Below are positions 24,275 to 33,113 of a stretch of 64,000 nt of DNA, piece by piece. This DNA comes from JBPCQA01 sp050998615 (GTDB lineage: Bacteria; Actinomycetota; Actinomycetes; Propionibacteriales; Nocardioidaceae), in contig JBPCQA010000001.1 of the NCBI GenBank assembly GCA_050998615.1, positions 56,950-120,949 on the forward strand. Reading direction: 5' to 3'. The notes below the pieces were generated by a model. It had not been told where the DNA came from. It saw only the letters and a list, made by a program, of their open reading frames with translations, and did not search any database. The translations under genes were made by a program, and so were the position numbers. How positions within the stretch are numbered: the stretch's first letter is position 1; each line of letters starts with the position of its first letter.

Positions 24275-26230
24275 ATGCCGCACTCAGCTCGTCGCCGCCT
24301 CTTGGCCGTAGCAGCCGGCAGCAGCGCACTCGCGCTCACCGCTTCCGGTTTCGCGTTCGGGGCCGCGCCGCCTTCCTCGTCTTCGTCGTCTGACCAGCAA
24401 ACCGGGCACGAGTGTTTGAGCGCGGTCGCGCCCGGCGCTGCGACGTCGTATCGCCAGCGTGTCTTCGTGGCGGCCGCCAAGACCTATCGGGTGCCGCTGT
24501 CGGTGCTGCTCGGCGTGTCTTACCTGGAGTCACGGTGGGACAACCACGGTGCATCGCCGAGCACGTCCGGCGGTTACGGTCCGATGAACCTGACCGATGT
24601 CACGGTCGGCGCCGAAAGCGCCAAGGGCGACGGATCGCTGATTTCGACCAACGGGCCGAGCTCCCTGCACACCCTCAATCAGGCGGCCTCGCTCACACAA
24701 CTCGCCAAGCAGACGCTCAAGTCGAGCACTGCCGCCAACATCTGCGGGGGCGCCGCGCTGCTGGCGTCGTACCAGCAACGACAAGGCGGCACCACCGGCA
24801 CTGCGACATCCGTGCCGTCGTGGTACGCCGCCGTGCGCACCTATAGCGGCAGCCTGGGCACCCAAGACGCCGACGTCTTCGCACAGGAGGTGTTCAGCCA
24901 GATCAAGTCCGGGGAGGCGCGCGTCACCAACGACGGCCAGCGCCTGTGGCTGCGCGCCCAGCCGAGCCTGGTCGTCCCGCGCATCCAGCAGCAGACCACA
25001 GCGGCCGCTCGCTCCCACATCGACTGCCCACGAACGCTCGCGTGCGAGTGGGTGCCGGCGCCGTACGTATGGTATGGCAAGCCCGATCCGTACGCCTACG
25101 GCAACCACGATCTGGCCAACCGGCCGCACGACATGAAGATCGACTACATCGTCATCCACGACACCGAAGGCTCCTACGACTCAGCCCTGCAGCTGGTGCA
25201 AGACCCGACGTACCTTGCGTGGAACTACACGATCCGCTCCAGTGACGGTCACGTCGCGCAGCACCTGGACGCCAAGAACGTCGGCTGGCACGCCGGCAAC
25301 TGGTACGTCAACATGCACAGCATCGGAATCGAGCACGAGGGCTTCGCCGCCCAGGGCGCGACCTGGTACACCGAAGCAATGTATGAAAACTCCGCCAGGC
25401 TTGTTCGCTACCTAGCACACGAGTACAACATTCCGTTGGATCGCGGCCACATCATCGGGCATGATCAAGTCCCCGGCATTACCCCCGACTTGGTGCAAGG
25501 CATGCACTGGGATCCGGGTCCGTATTGGGACTGGCAGCACTACATGCAGTTGCTCGGCGCGCCGTTGCGTCCTGCCGCGCACCCCACCCCCAACGTGGTG
25601 ACCGTGGCGCCGGGGTTCAACCGCAACCGGCAGATCGTCACCGACTGCAACGGCCCGAACACCGGTCTGTGCCCCACCCAGGGCACCAACTTCGTCTACG
25701 TGCACACCGCGCCCAGGCAATCATCACCGCTGGTGAAGGACATCGGCTTGCACCCGGACGGGTCGTACTCCACCACTGACGTCGCCGACATCGGGGCACG
25801 CGTGGACGCCGGACAGCGGCTTGTGATCGCAGCAAGGGCTCCGCATGGTTGGCTTGGCGTCTGGTATCTCGGCCAACTCGGCTGGATACACAACTCCCCG
25901 GCTGCGGTGGTTCCCGCCCATGGACAGACGGTGAGCGCGGCACCGGGACGGACCACTGTCCCCGTGTACGGTCGCGCCTACCCCGAACAATCCGCCTACC
26001 CGGCCAAGATTCCCTACCAGACGGTGACTCCGCTGCAATACACGATTGTGTCCGGTCAGCGGTATGTGCTCGCGGACGGCTCGATCCCGACCGACTATTA
26101 CTACGCGCAGACCTTCAACAACGCGGTTCCGAAGGATCACACCGTGGTGATCGGTCATGACAAGTACTACGAGATCTGGTTCGGACACCGGATGGCTTAC
26201 GTCCGGGCCGCCGACGTGGTCGTGCGTTGA
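24275..26230 (+). CDS. Secreted N-acetylmuramoyl-L-alanine amidase with lysozyme-like N-domain
   Basis: A 651-residue exported cell-wall enzyme. The N-terminus SARRRLLAVAAGSSALAL looks like a Tat or Sec signal ending near FAFGAA. Residues about 55-180 resemble a transglycosylase/lysozyme-like domain (LSVLLGVSYLESRW, STSGGYGPMNLTD). Residues about 288-425 are an Amidase_2/PGRP domain with IVIHDTEGS (zinc His), GWHAGNWYVN, IGIEHEG and HIIGHDQVPG. The C-terminal 200 residues look like SH3-type binding modules (TNFVYVHTAPRQSSPLV, GQLGWIHNSPAA). TAGGAGAATGTC precedes the ATG. The two-domain layout suggests cleavage of both glycan and amide bonds, though the N-domain could be only a binding module. 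Confidence 0.85.
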   Translation: MPHSARRRLLAVAAGSSALALTASGFAFGAAPPSSSSSSDQQTGHECLSAVAPGAATSYRQRVFVAAAKTYRVPLSVLLGVSYLESRWDNHGASPSTSGGYGPMNLTDVTVGAESAKGDGSLISTNGPSSLHTLNQAASLTQLAKQTLKSSTAANICGGAALLASYQQRQGGTTGTATSVPSWYAAVRTYSGSLGTQDADVFAQEVFSQIKSGEARVTNDGQRLWLRAQPSLVVPRIQQQTTAAARSHIDCPRTLACEWVPAPYVWYGKPDPYAYGNHDLANRPHDMKIDYIVIHDTEGSYDSALQLVQDPTYLAWNYTIRSSDGHVAQHLDAKNVGWHAGNWYVNMHSIGIEHEGFAAQGATWYTEAMYENSARLVRYLAHEYNIPLDRGHIIGHDQVPGITPDLVQGMHWDPGPYWDWQHYMQLLGAPLRPAAHPTPNVVTVAPGFNRNRQIVTDCNGPNTGLCPTQGTNFVYVHTAPRQSSPLVKDIGLHPDGSYSTTDVADIGARVDAGQRLVIAARAPHGWLGVWYLGQLGWIHNSPAAVVPAHGQTVSAAPGRTTVPVYGRAYPEQSAYPAKIPYQTVTPLQYTIVSGQRYVLADGSIPTDYYYAQTFNNAVPKDHTVVIGHDKYYEIWFGHRMAYVRAADVVVR

Positions 26231-26338
26231 CCATCCGCGTTGGCGGCGGACGACGAGCGCGTCAGCGTTCACCGCGGCCGGATCGGCGCACTCTGCAGCG
26301 ATCGGCGACCGCTGCAGGGGGGCAGGTGGTGACGTGCG

Positions 26339-26866
26339 TCAGCGAATCGTGACGATTGCGACGTTGGAGGTGTAGCCGTTGGACTTGTCGATGAGCCGGA
26401 AGTTGTTCAAGCCGGTGTGACCTGACTCGATGTACGTCGTGTACGAGCCGCCGCTCACGGTGGCGGTCACGGTCGCGAAGTCGGCCCAGACCCCGTTCTC
26501 CTCGCGTTGCACTTGGAGTGTCGCCCCGTCGGAGCCCGGGTAGCTGCCGGTGAGGTAGATCTTCTGATAGCTGGTGACGGTCGTCGGGCTGGCGGTCAAC
26601 GAAAATCCGGGTGTCCCCGACGGAGGAAGCACGCTCGTGGTCGTCGGCGCGGGGCTTGTCGACTTGGTCGGCGACGGCGAGCTAGGGGGTGCGGTCGAGG
26701 GGAAGGACGGCGCAGACGTCGTCGGACTGTTGCTGGTGAGACCTGCGACGTCGGCCGCCTTCAGGCCGATCCAGGCGACGATCCCCCCAATGAGCAGGCC
26801 CACGACGATCAACATCGCGACGCCAACCAGGACCTGCTGCTTCCAGCTGTCGTCCTCTTCGCTCAC
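26339..26866 (-). CDS. Single-pass membrane protein with Ser/Thr/Pro linker and Ig-like domain
   Basis: A 175-residue protein. After a short cytosolic N-terminus (SEEDDSWKQQ) comes one membrane helix (about 12-36, VLVGVAMLIVVGLLIGGIVA), a Ser/Thr/Pro-rich linker (about 45-85), and a beta-rich C-terminal domain (SYQKIYLTGSYPGSDGATLQ, TATVSGGSYTTYIESG) of the kind seen in bacterial Ig-like or SH3-adjacent wall modules. The domain should be extracellular. AGGAG precedes GTG 26866. Function is unknown. Confidence 0.6.
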   Translation of the reverse strand: MSEEDDSWKQQVLVGVAMLIVVGLLIGGIVAWIGLKAADVAGLTSNSPTTSAPSFPSTAPPSSPSPTKSTSPAPTTTSVLPPSGTPGFSLTASPTTVTSYQKIYLTGSYPGSDGATLQVQREENGVWADFATVTATVSGGSYTTYIESGHTGLNNFRLIDKSNGYTSNVAIVTIR

Positions 26867-26984
26867 GGATGCTCCTGACCATGGGTGATGTGCTTGGATT
26901 GATGTGCGCTCGATGCAGCGCCCATCGTCTCAAACCCGGGCTCTTAGACAAACCGGCATGGTCAGTTCGCGAGATGCCGGGCCT

Positions 26985-27476
26985 TTAGTCGACATCGATT
27001 TCGGTGGCTTTGGTGAGCGTGAGCAGCTCGTCGTACGTCGAATTGAAGACCGCGTGCGAGTGCCCGGCAGCCGCCCAGATGGTGTCGTAGGCGGCCAGCG
27101 CCCGGTCGAGATAGGTCGGGATGGGGAAAGGATGCCCGAGCGGGGCGACTCCGCCGATGGCCTGACCAGTGTGGGCGCGCACAAACTCGGGCGCGGCTCG
27201 GTTCAACGCGTCGACACCGATGCGGGCGGCGACCTTGGCGGTATCGACACGGTGGGAGCCGGAGGTGAGAATCAAAACCGGCGAGCCGTCGGCGTCGAAG
27301 ATCAGCGAGTTCGCGATCGCTCCCACCTCGCAACCCAGACCAGCCGCGGCTGCCTGCGCGGTCCTTGCCGAGTCGGGCAGCGTCGTCACCGAACCGGCCG
27401 CACCCAGCCGGTGCAGCTCGGCGGTGACATTGGCAATGCTTCGGTGCGGTCCAGGGGATTCGTCGCGGCTACTCAT
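26985..27476 (-). CDS. YbaK/ProX-type aminoacyl-tRNA deacylase
   Basis: A 163-residue stand-alone editing domain. AIANSLIFDADGSPVLILTSGSHRVD is the actinobacterial version of the YbaK core, and RAHTGQAIGGVAPLGHP carries the conserved GxxxGGVxPxG motif of the substrate pocket. These proteins hydrolyse mischarged tRNA such as Cys- or Ala-tRNA(Pro). The catalytic Lys of classic YbaK is Asn here (IANSL), which I believe is common in this subgroup. TAAGGT lies six nt before ATG 27476, suggesting a leaderless transcript. Confidence 0.83.
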   Translation of the reverse strand: MSSRDESPGPHRSIANVTAELHRLGAAGSVTTLPDSARTAQAAAAGLGCEVGAIANSLIFDADGSPVLILTSGSHRVDTAKVAARIGVDALNRAAPEFVRAHTGQAIGGVAPLGHPFPIPTYLDRALAAYDTIWAAAGHSHAVFNSTYDELLTLTKATEIDVD

Positions 27477-27482
27477 GCATCG

Positions 27483-27488
27483 ACCTTA
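27483..27488 (-). promoter_or_regulatory. -10 element of a probable leaderless promoter
   Basis: On the minus strand TAAGGT is followed by CGATGC and ATG 27476. Confidence 0.45.
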
Positions 27489-27679
27489 GAGCCCACGACG
27501 CGCTCTGACGAAGCTCCCGCACACCGATGCGTTCCATTCACCAAGGCAGCACCGTTGGTGCTACGCCCGGTTCAGGAGCTACCTGCCGGTAGAGCGACGC
27601 ACGGTTACGCGAGCCAACCGGATCTCTACCCGGAGCTCACCGGTCGCGGTGGTGGTCGCTGATGAGTTCGATCGAGGGC

Positions 27680-27710
27680 TTGACTGACTGTCGCCGACGG
27701 GGTTTACTAT
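27680..27710 (+). promoter_or_regulatory. Promoter of the DUF6504-dnaE2 operon
   Basis: TTGACT at 27680-27685 and TACTAT at 27705-27710 form a sigma-70-like promoter with a 19-nt spacer. The predicted start (about 27717) falls at the edge of the LexA box, so LexA binding would block initiation. Confidence 0.6.
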
Positions 27711-27719
27711 TCTCAGTGT

Positions 27720-27735
27720 TCGAACAAACGTTCGA
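27720..27735. promoter_or_regulatory. LexA (SOS) box
   Basis: TCGAAC-AAAC-GTTCGA is a perfect dyad matching the actinobacterial and Bacillus-type LexA site TCGAAC-N4-GTTCGA. It lies just downstream of the -10 element and 105 bp before the first gene of the dnaE2 operon. Confidence 0.88.
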
Positions 27736-27839
27736 GACTCGGGTGGAGTTTCGCGGCCCACTCGTGAAGCGGTTTGCCGGGTGGGGGTGGCTTCGACCCC
27801 CATCCTCACCCGGTGACCGAGGGGAAGGCAAGGTGTGCC

Positions 27840-28295
27840 GTGCGTCGTTATCACGAGCCTGTTGAGGTGCGTCGAGGGTTGGTCGGCGGCCTGGAGGCTC
27901 CCGAGCAGTTTTTGTGGCGTGGGCGGCTGTGGTTGGTCACCGAGGTGGTTGCCCACTGGATCGAGACCGGCGCCTGGTGGGAGCAGCCAGGAGTGTCGGC
28001 ACTTCTTGGTTTGAGCGCCGGTGATTCTCATGCCAGTGATCCGGGGAGTGACGAGCGTGTCGCCGGGGATGGATTCGCAGCGCTCGCGCTGGGCTCGGAG
28101 TCCTTAGCGCCCAACGCAGGCGCCGACCTGCTCGGTGAGCGTGAGGTGTGGAGAGTCGAGGCGGGTCGCGGTCGGGCCGCCGTAGCCAAATCTGCTGAGT
28201 CAACTGAGTCTGCGGCCATGATGGGGTGCGGAGTGTTCGATCTCGCCTTCGACTGGGGAGGTGGGCAATGGCAGCTGGTCTGCAGCATCGACTGA
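27840..28295 (+). CDS. DUF6504 protein of the DnaE2 cassette
   Basis: A 151-residue protein. The conserved N-terminus is RRYHEPVEVRRGLVGGLEAP, then QFLWRGRLWLVTEVVAHW, and the C-terminal end is GVFDLAFDW followed by WQLVCSID. As I recall, this family (DUF6504) is encoded beside imuB and dnaE2 in actinomycetes. The centre (about residues 57-100) holds a poorly conserved Ser/Gly/Asp-rich insert. GTG 27840 matches the family start RRYH and follows AAGGCAAGG; an upstream GTG would add a Pro/Gly-rich leader. Its biochemical role is unknown. Confidence 0.75.
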   Translation: MRRYHEPVEVRRGLVGGLEAPEQFLWRGRLWLVTEVVAHWIETGAWWEQPGVSALLGLSAGDSHASDPGSDERVAGDGFAALALGSESLAPNAGADLLGEREVWRVEAGRGRAAVAKSAESTESAAMMGCGVFDLAFDWGGGQWQLVCSID

Positions 28296-28396
28296 GCACC
28301 GCCAGCTCCGCCACCTCAGGCAGCCCGGCGCGTTCCTTGGCTGCGACGAGCCTGGTGGCGTTCGGTGATGCGCAGCAGACGAAAACAGCGGGTTAG

Positions 28397-31300
28397 GTGC
28401 TGGCCGTGGATCCCTTCGTGCACCTGCATGTGGCGTCCGGCTACTCGTTGAAGTACGCCGGGTCTCATCCGCATCGGCTCGTCCAACGAGCTGTCGAGGC
28501 CGACATGGACACCTTGGCGTTGACCGACCGAGACGGGGTCTACGGCGCCGTACGTTTCGCGAAGGCTTGCATGTCACATGGGGTCCGCCCCATCTTGGGT
28601 GTCGACCTGGCCACCGAGCCGTCGGGGCTGGTGGTGCCGGGATATCGGGTGAGTGATTCTCATCCCTTGACAGGCGCCCGGATGTCTCCAGCTCGCGGTG
28701 GCCCTTACCGTGACCATGACCGCCGCCATCCCCGAGTGACCCTGCTGGCCGGCAGCAAGGCTGGGTGGGCAGCGTTGTGTCGCCTGGTGTCGGCCACCCA
28801 TCTGCGAGGCGAGCGCGGGGTCCCGGTAGCCACGCGGGAGCTGATCCGGGAGCACCTGTGTGACCTCACCGCAGGTCACGACATGGTCCTCATGCTGGGG
28901 CCGACGTCTGAGCTGGGGTGGGCGGCCACCCTTCGCCGTGATGACTTGGCTCGTGCGGTGCTTCGCGATTGGCAAGACGTCACCGACCCTGCCAATCTGT
29001 TCGTCGAGGTGGTCTCCCATCGCAGCAGGGGCGTGGGGCCGGGGTCGAGTTCGCATGCCGCCCGGATGGCGGGAGTCGCCACGTCGGCAGGTTACGACGT
29101 CGTGCTGACCAATGCGGTGCGCTACGCCGACCGGTGCGATGCGCCGGCTGTTGACATCCTCGACTCCGTGCGCCGACTCGTCCCCCTCGACCTGCGCCAT
29201 GTCGACCGGGCCAACGCCGAAGGTTTCTTGAAGACCGGCAAGGAGATGGCCGACCTTGCCGATGAGATCTGCCGGTTCGCCGGTTTCGATTCACGCGCCG
29301 CCGACCGGTTGGTCGCCCGGACCCGTGTGGTTGCCGATCGATGCGCTGTCGACCCGCGTGCCGACCTTGGGCTCGGCGAGGTCCACTTTCCGGAGTTCGA
29401 CATCACCAGCGCAGCAGCAGCCGGTGCCGCCTCCGGTGACGCGGTGCTACGCGCTCGTTGTGATGCCGGCATCGGGAGGCGCTACGCCGCCGACCAGCAC
29501 AGTGTCGTCCGTGCAGTCGCCGCGCGTCTGGATGCCGAGCTTTCGGTGATCGCCCAGCTTGGCTACTCCGCCTATTTCTTGACCGTCGCCGACGTCGTCG
29601 ACTTGATCCAGAAGATGGGGGTTCGGGTTGCGGCTCGAGGATCAGGAGCCGGCAGCCTCGTCAATTATTTGCTCGGCATCTCCGGTGTCGACCCGCTGCG
29701 TTACGGCTTGCTGATGGAGCGCTTCTTGTCTCCGCTGCGCCAAGCGTTGCCCGACATCGACATTGATGTGGAGTCTGCCCGCCGGACCGAGGTTTACGAG
29801 CAGATCTTGGCCAACTACACCGGCAACCGCTGTGCTGCGGTGTCGATGATGGACACCTATCGGGTCCGCCACGCCATCCGCGATGTAGGCGCCGCATTGG
29901 GGATGCCCCCCGGTGAAATCGACTCCATCGCGAAGGCCTTCCCGCACATTAGGGCCAAGGATGCCCGCGCTGCCCTTAGTGAGCTTCCCGAGCTGCAAGC
30001 CTCGGGCCTCGATGAGTTGGGTCTCGAGGTGTTCTTCGGGCTGGTCGAAAGGCTCGACGGGCTGCCTCGCCACATCGCGGTGCATCCATGCGGAGTGTTG
30101 CTGTCCGACGCCACCCTGCTTGACCGCACCCCAGTCGAGGCCAGCTATCTCGGGTTCCCGATGAGCCAGTTCGACAAGGACGATGTCGAGGATCTGGGCC
30201 TGCTCAAGCTCGACGTGCTCGGCATCCGGATGCAGTCGGCGATGGCGCATGCGATCGATGAGATCAGCCGCGTCCACGTCGTCGATGTGGACATCGACGA
30301 CGAGACACAGGTCCCCCGTGACGACCCGGCGACGTACACCCTGATCCAGAGCACCAAGACGCTCGGCTGCTTTCAGATCGAGTCACCGGGGCAGCGCGAG
30401 CTGGTCGGCAAGTTCGCCCCCGAAACCTTCGAAGACATCATCATCGACATCTCGCTGTTTCGGCCCGGGCCGGTCAAGAGCGACATGGTCAACCCATTTC
30501 TCCGGGTCCGCCAAGGTTGGACCAGACCCGAATACCTTCACCCTGACCTGGAGCCGGTTCTCGCTCAAACCTGTGGCGTGGTGGTGTTCCATGAGCAGGT
30601 GGTCGAGATGATCGCCACCTTCACTGGGTGCACCCTCGCCGAAGCCGATGAGGCACGTCGAGGTCTCGGCGACCGGGAAGGCAAAGAGGAGGTCAAGGTC
30701 TGGTTTTTTCCTCGGGCAATGAGCCGTGGCTACTCCACCCTCATCGTGCGACGCGTCTGGGAGGTGCTCGAGGCGTTCGCCTCGTTCGGGTTCTGCAAGG
30801 CGCATGCTGCCGCGTTCGCATTGCCGACTTACCAGTCGGCGTGGCTGAAGGCACACCATCCGGCGGCGTTCCTCGCCGGAGTGCTCACCCATGACCCGGG
30901 CATGTATCCCAAGCGGTTGATCCTCGACGACGCGCGCCAGTTTGGAATCGCGGTGTTGCCGCTGGATGTCAACTCATCAGACGACGTTTACCGGGTCGAA
31001 AAGGTTGGTATCCATGACGAGCCGCCGCCCCAAGTGCTTGGTCGGTCACCTCGGCTCCCACCAGAAAGTGGCCTGCCCGATGGACGTGCCTACGGGATCC
31101 GGCTTTCGTTACGCGACGTCAAAGGCATCAGCGACGCCGAAGTGGCCAGCCTGATCGCCGCCCGGCCCTTCCACTCACTTACCGACCTGTGGCAGCGGGC
31201 CCACGTGTCTCGTCCAATTGCCGAACGTCTTGTGCTGGCGGGTGGTCTGGATGCGATCTACGGCATCGGATCGTCGGTTCCGGTACGCCGCCGTGGCACC

Positions 31301-32275
31301 GTCACCAGACGCGACCTGCTGCTCCAAGTGGTTGAGCTCGACCGGTGGAGCCGTGCCACCGATCGAGCAGTGCGAGCCGCATCGCCACGCCGCAGGCCTC
31401 GAGCTCGGTCCGGCGCCGACCAACACGAGCCCTCCACCGATCCCCGTGAGCTGGCCGCCGGGCAGTCTCAGGCAGCCAAGCCGGTCGCGCCAGTCGGGGC
31501 AGTGCAGCTGACGCTCGACCTTGGCGACACTCCTGCCTTGTCCGAGGCGTCGGGGTTGCCGGAGATGTCTGGCGCCGAGCGAGTGCGGGCCGAGCTGGAG
31601 ATTCTCGGGCTCGACGTCAGCCATCATGTCGTCGACTTCTATGCCCCGATGCTTGAGGAGCTCAAGGTGACCTGGTCGGGTGATCTGCTACGTCGACGCA
31701 GCAGGTCAGAGCTGTTGGTGGCTGGGGTCAAGGTCGCCACCCAGACCCCCCCGATCAGGTCCGGCCGCCGGGTGGTCTTCTTGACCCTTGACGACGGCAC
31801 CGGCCCGATCGACGCGACCTTCTTCGAAGACGCTCAGGGGCCCTATGCGGCGACGTTGTTTCACTCTTGGCTGTTGGTGGTCCGAGGCGAGCTGCGCCGT
31901 ACCGGGCCGAGGGGAGTCTCGTTGCGCGCGACCGGATGTTGGGAGTTGCCGGTGATGTATGACGCCTGGCAACGCAACGGGCTCGTGGGTGCGCATCAGA
32001 TCATCAGCCAGCCGCCCCTGGGATTCGACGGTGAGCAGGCGGCCCAAGGTGCCGCCGAAAGCAGATCCACCCGCCCGGTGATGGCAAGAGCGCCGAGCCT
32101 GGGAAGCGATGAGGGAGAGGGCGGCGCAACCGCTGGTGGCATGGGCAGGCGCCGAGTGCTGGTTCACCCCAGTGGCTTCAAGCAATCTCCCTACTCCGAC
32201 ATCCGGCCGGCAGGCGTGGACACCAAGAGCGTGCCACGCAAGTTGTGGCACAGCAGCCCAGGAAGTGCAGGGTGA
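28397..32275 (+). CDS. dnaE2: Error-prone C-family DNA polymerase DnaE2
   Basis: A 1292-residue polymerase for damage-induced mutagenesis. The N-terminal PHP domain begins FVHLHVASGYSLKYAG. The palm has catalytic Asp residues in LPDIDIDVESARR (about 453-458) and LLKLDVLGI (about 600). HhH and OB-fold regions follow (EVASLIAARPFHSLTDLW; RRVVFLTLDDGTGPIDATFF). It is some 150-200 residues longer than M. tuberculosis DnaE2. The extra length includes an Arg/Ala-rich spacer with VQLTLDLGD near residue 1036, which resembles a beta-clamp-binding peptide. It lies about 100 nt after the DUF6504 gene under the same LexA box. GTG 28406 is an alternative start. Confidence 0.93.
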   Translation: MLAVDPFVHLHVASGYSLKYAGSHPHRLVQRAVEADMDTLALTDRDGVYGAVRFAKACMSHGVRPILGVDLATEPSGLVVPGYRVSDSHPLTGARMSPARGGPYRDHDRRHPRVTLLAGSKAGWAALCRLVSATHLRGERGVPVATRELIREHLCDLTAGHDMVLMLGPTSELGWAATLRRDDLARAVLRDWQDVTDPANLFVEVVSHRSRGVGPGSSSHAARMAGVATSAGYDVVLTNAVRYADRCDAPAVDILDSVRRLVPLDLRHVDRANAEGFLKTGKEMADLADEICRFAGFDSRAADRLVARTRVVADRCAVDPRADLGLGEVHFPEFDITSAAAAGAASGDAVLRARCDAGIGRRYAADQHSVVRAVAARLDAELSVIAQLGYSAYFLTVADVVDLIQKMGVRVAARGSGAGSLVNYLLGISGVDPLRYGLLMERFLSPLRQALPDIDIDVESARRTEVYEQILANYTGNRCAAVSMMDTYRVRHAIRDVGAALGMPPGEIDSIAKAFPHIRAKDARAALSELPELQASGLDELGLEVFFGLVERLDGLPRHIAVHPCGVLLSDATLLDRTPVEASYLGFPMSQFDKDDVEDLGLLKLDVLGIRMQSAMAHAIDEISRVHVVDVDIDDETQVPRDDPATYTLIQSTKTLGCFQIESPGQRELVGKFAPETFEDIIIDISLFRPGPVKSDMVNPFLRVRQGWTRPEYLHPDLEPVLAQTCGVVVFHEQVVEMIATFTGCTLAEADEARRGLGDREGKEEVKVWFFPRAMSRGYSTLIVRRVWEVLEAFASFGFCKAHAAAFALPTYQSAWLKAHHPAAFLAGVLTHDPGMYPKRLILDDARQFGIAVLPLDVNSSDDVYRVEKVGIHDEPPPQVLGRSPRLPPESGLPDGRAYGIRLSLRDVKGISDAEVASLIAARPFHSLTDLWQRAHVSRPIAERLVLAGGLDAIYGIGSSVPVRRRGTVTRRDLLLQVVELDRWSRATDRAVRAASPRRRPRARSGADQHEPSTDPRELAAGQSQAAKPVAPVGAVQLTLDLGDTPALSEASGLPEMSGAERVRAELEILGLDVSHHVVDFYAPMLEELKVTWSGDLLRRRSRSELLVAGVKVATQTPPIRSGRRVVFLTLDDGTGPIDATFFEDAQGPYAATLFHSWLLVVRGELRRTGPRGVSLRATGCWELPVMYDAWQRNGLVGAHQIISQPPLGFDGEQAAQGAAESRSTRPVMARAPSLGSDEGEGGATAGGMGRRRVLVHPSGFKQSPYSDIRPAGVDTKSVPRKLWHSSPGSAG

Positions 32276-32277
32276 CG

Positions 32278-32296
32278 CGGGCTTTGAGAGCCCGCA
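32278..32296 (+). terminator. Hairpin after dnaE2
   Basis: GCGGGCT-TTG-AGAGCCCGC forms a stem of about seven G/C-rich pairs starting three nt after the dnaE2 stop. No T-tract follows. Its 3' arm is shared with the 33-nt element, so the two structures are mutually exclusive. Confidence 0.4.
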
Positions 32297-32319
32297 CGGA
32301 GAGGGAGTCGCCGGGCTCT
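32287..32319. repeat. 33-nt palindrome-ended element, copy 2 (inverted)
   Basis: Read on the minus strand it begins AGAGCCCGGCGACTCCCT and ends TGCGGGCTCT, as in copy 1 at 14861-14893. The differences are confined to the centre. It fills most of the gap between dnaE2 and the methyltransferase gene. Confidence 0.7.
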
Positions 32320-32358
32320 AGGGTTGAGCCACCGGCGACTCAGCAAGGGAGGCCATGA

Positions 32359-33111
32359 GTGGTGGAGCGTCGTCGCGGCGCAATCCGTGCCGCGGTCGTG
32401 TGGGACGGCTTATCGGCCGCTGTGCGGTCTCGCTCGAAAGTGGCTGGTTCGGCGCGACAACTCCACATTGTCGACCTCGGCGGCGGCACCGGTGGCATGG
32501 CGGTTCGGATGGCCGAGCAAGGCCATCGGATCACTGTGGTGGACCCCAGCCCCGATGCGCTCGCTGCGTTGCAGCGACGTGCCTGTGAAGCAGGTGTCAC
32601 CGCGACCGTCCGAGGAGTCTTGGGAGACGCAGCCAACCTGCTCGACGCGGTCGCGCCGGCGTGCGCTGACGTTGTCGTCTGCCACGGAGTTTTGGAGGTC
32701 GTCGATGAGACCACCCAGGCGCTGCATGGGATGGCGACGGTGCTCATGTCCGGCGGCTATCTCAGCCTGGTCGCACCTCAGTGGTCCGCCGCCGTCCTTG
32801 CCCATGTCCTGGCCGGCCACCTCGCCGATGCCCACACGCTGCTCATCGGCTCCGATCAAGGAAGCGACAACAGTGGTGCGGTGCCACGTCGGTTCTCTCG
32901 AAGAGACCTCGAGTCGCTGGTGGTCGCCGCCGGCTTAAACGTTGTCGACGTGCACGGCATCGGAGTCTTCACCGACTACATCAGCAGTGGAGTGGCCGAC
33001 TCCGTCCTTGAAGCAGCCGAAGACCTGCAGGCATTGGAGTTCGCTGCCTCCACGCACCCTGATTTCATGTCGGTCGCGACCCAGCTTCACGTGCTCGCTG
33101 TCCGGAGTTGA
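32359..33111 (+). CDS. Class I SAM-dependent methyltransferase in the dnaE2-dinB cluster
   Basis: A 250-residue methyltransferase. LHIVDLGGGTGGMAVRMA is motif I, VVDPSPDALAAL motif II, and DVVVCHGVLEVV motif IV. It resembles small-molecule methyltransferases related to the CmoA and UbiG types more than DNA methyltransferases, since no target-recognition region is visible. GTG 32359 follows AAGGGAGG. The stop overlaps the dinB frame within a few nt, so it is translationally linked to dinB. The substrate is unknown. Confidence 0.8.
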   Translation: MVERRRGAIRAAVVWDGLSAAVRSRSKVAGSARQLHIVDLGGGTGGMAVRMAEQGHRITVVDPSPDALAALQRRACEAGVTATVRGVLGDAANLLDAVAPACADVVVCHGVLEVVDETTQALHGMATVLMSGGYLSLVAPQWSAAVLAHVLAGHLADAHTLLIGSDQGSDNSGAVPRRFSRRDLESLVVAAGLNVVDVHGIGVFTDYISSGVADSVLEAAEDLQALEFAASTHPDFMSVATQLHVLAVRS

Positions 33112-33113
33112 CG

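Larger units (their letters stand above)
27489..27839. other. Non-coding control region of the SOS cassette
   Basis: Between the divergent YbaK and DUF6504 genes I find only the promoter (27680-27710), the LexA box (27720-27735) and about 100 nt of 5' untranslated leader. Open frames spanning the LexA box lack any family resemblance. The 27489-27679 part shows nothing I recognise. Confidence 0.6.
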
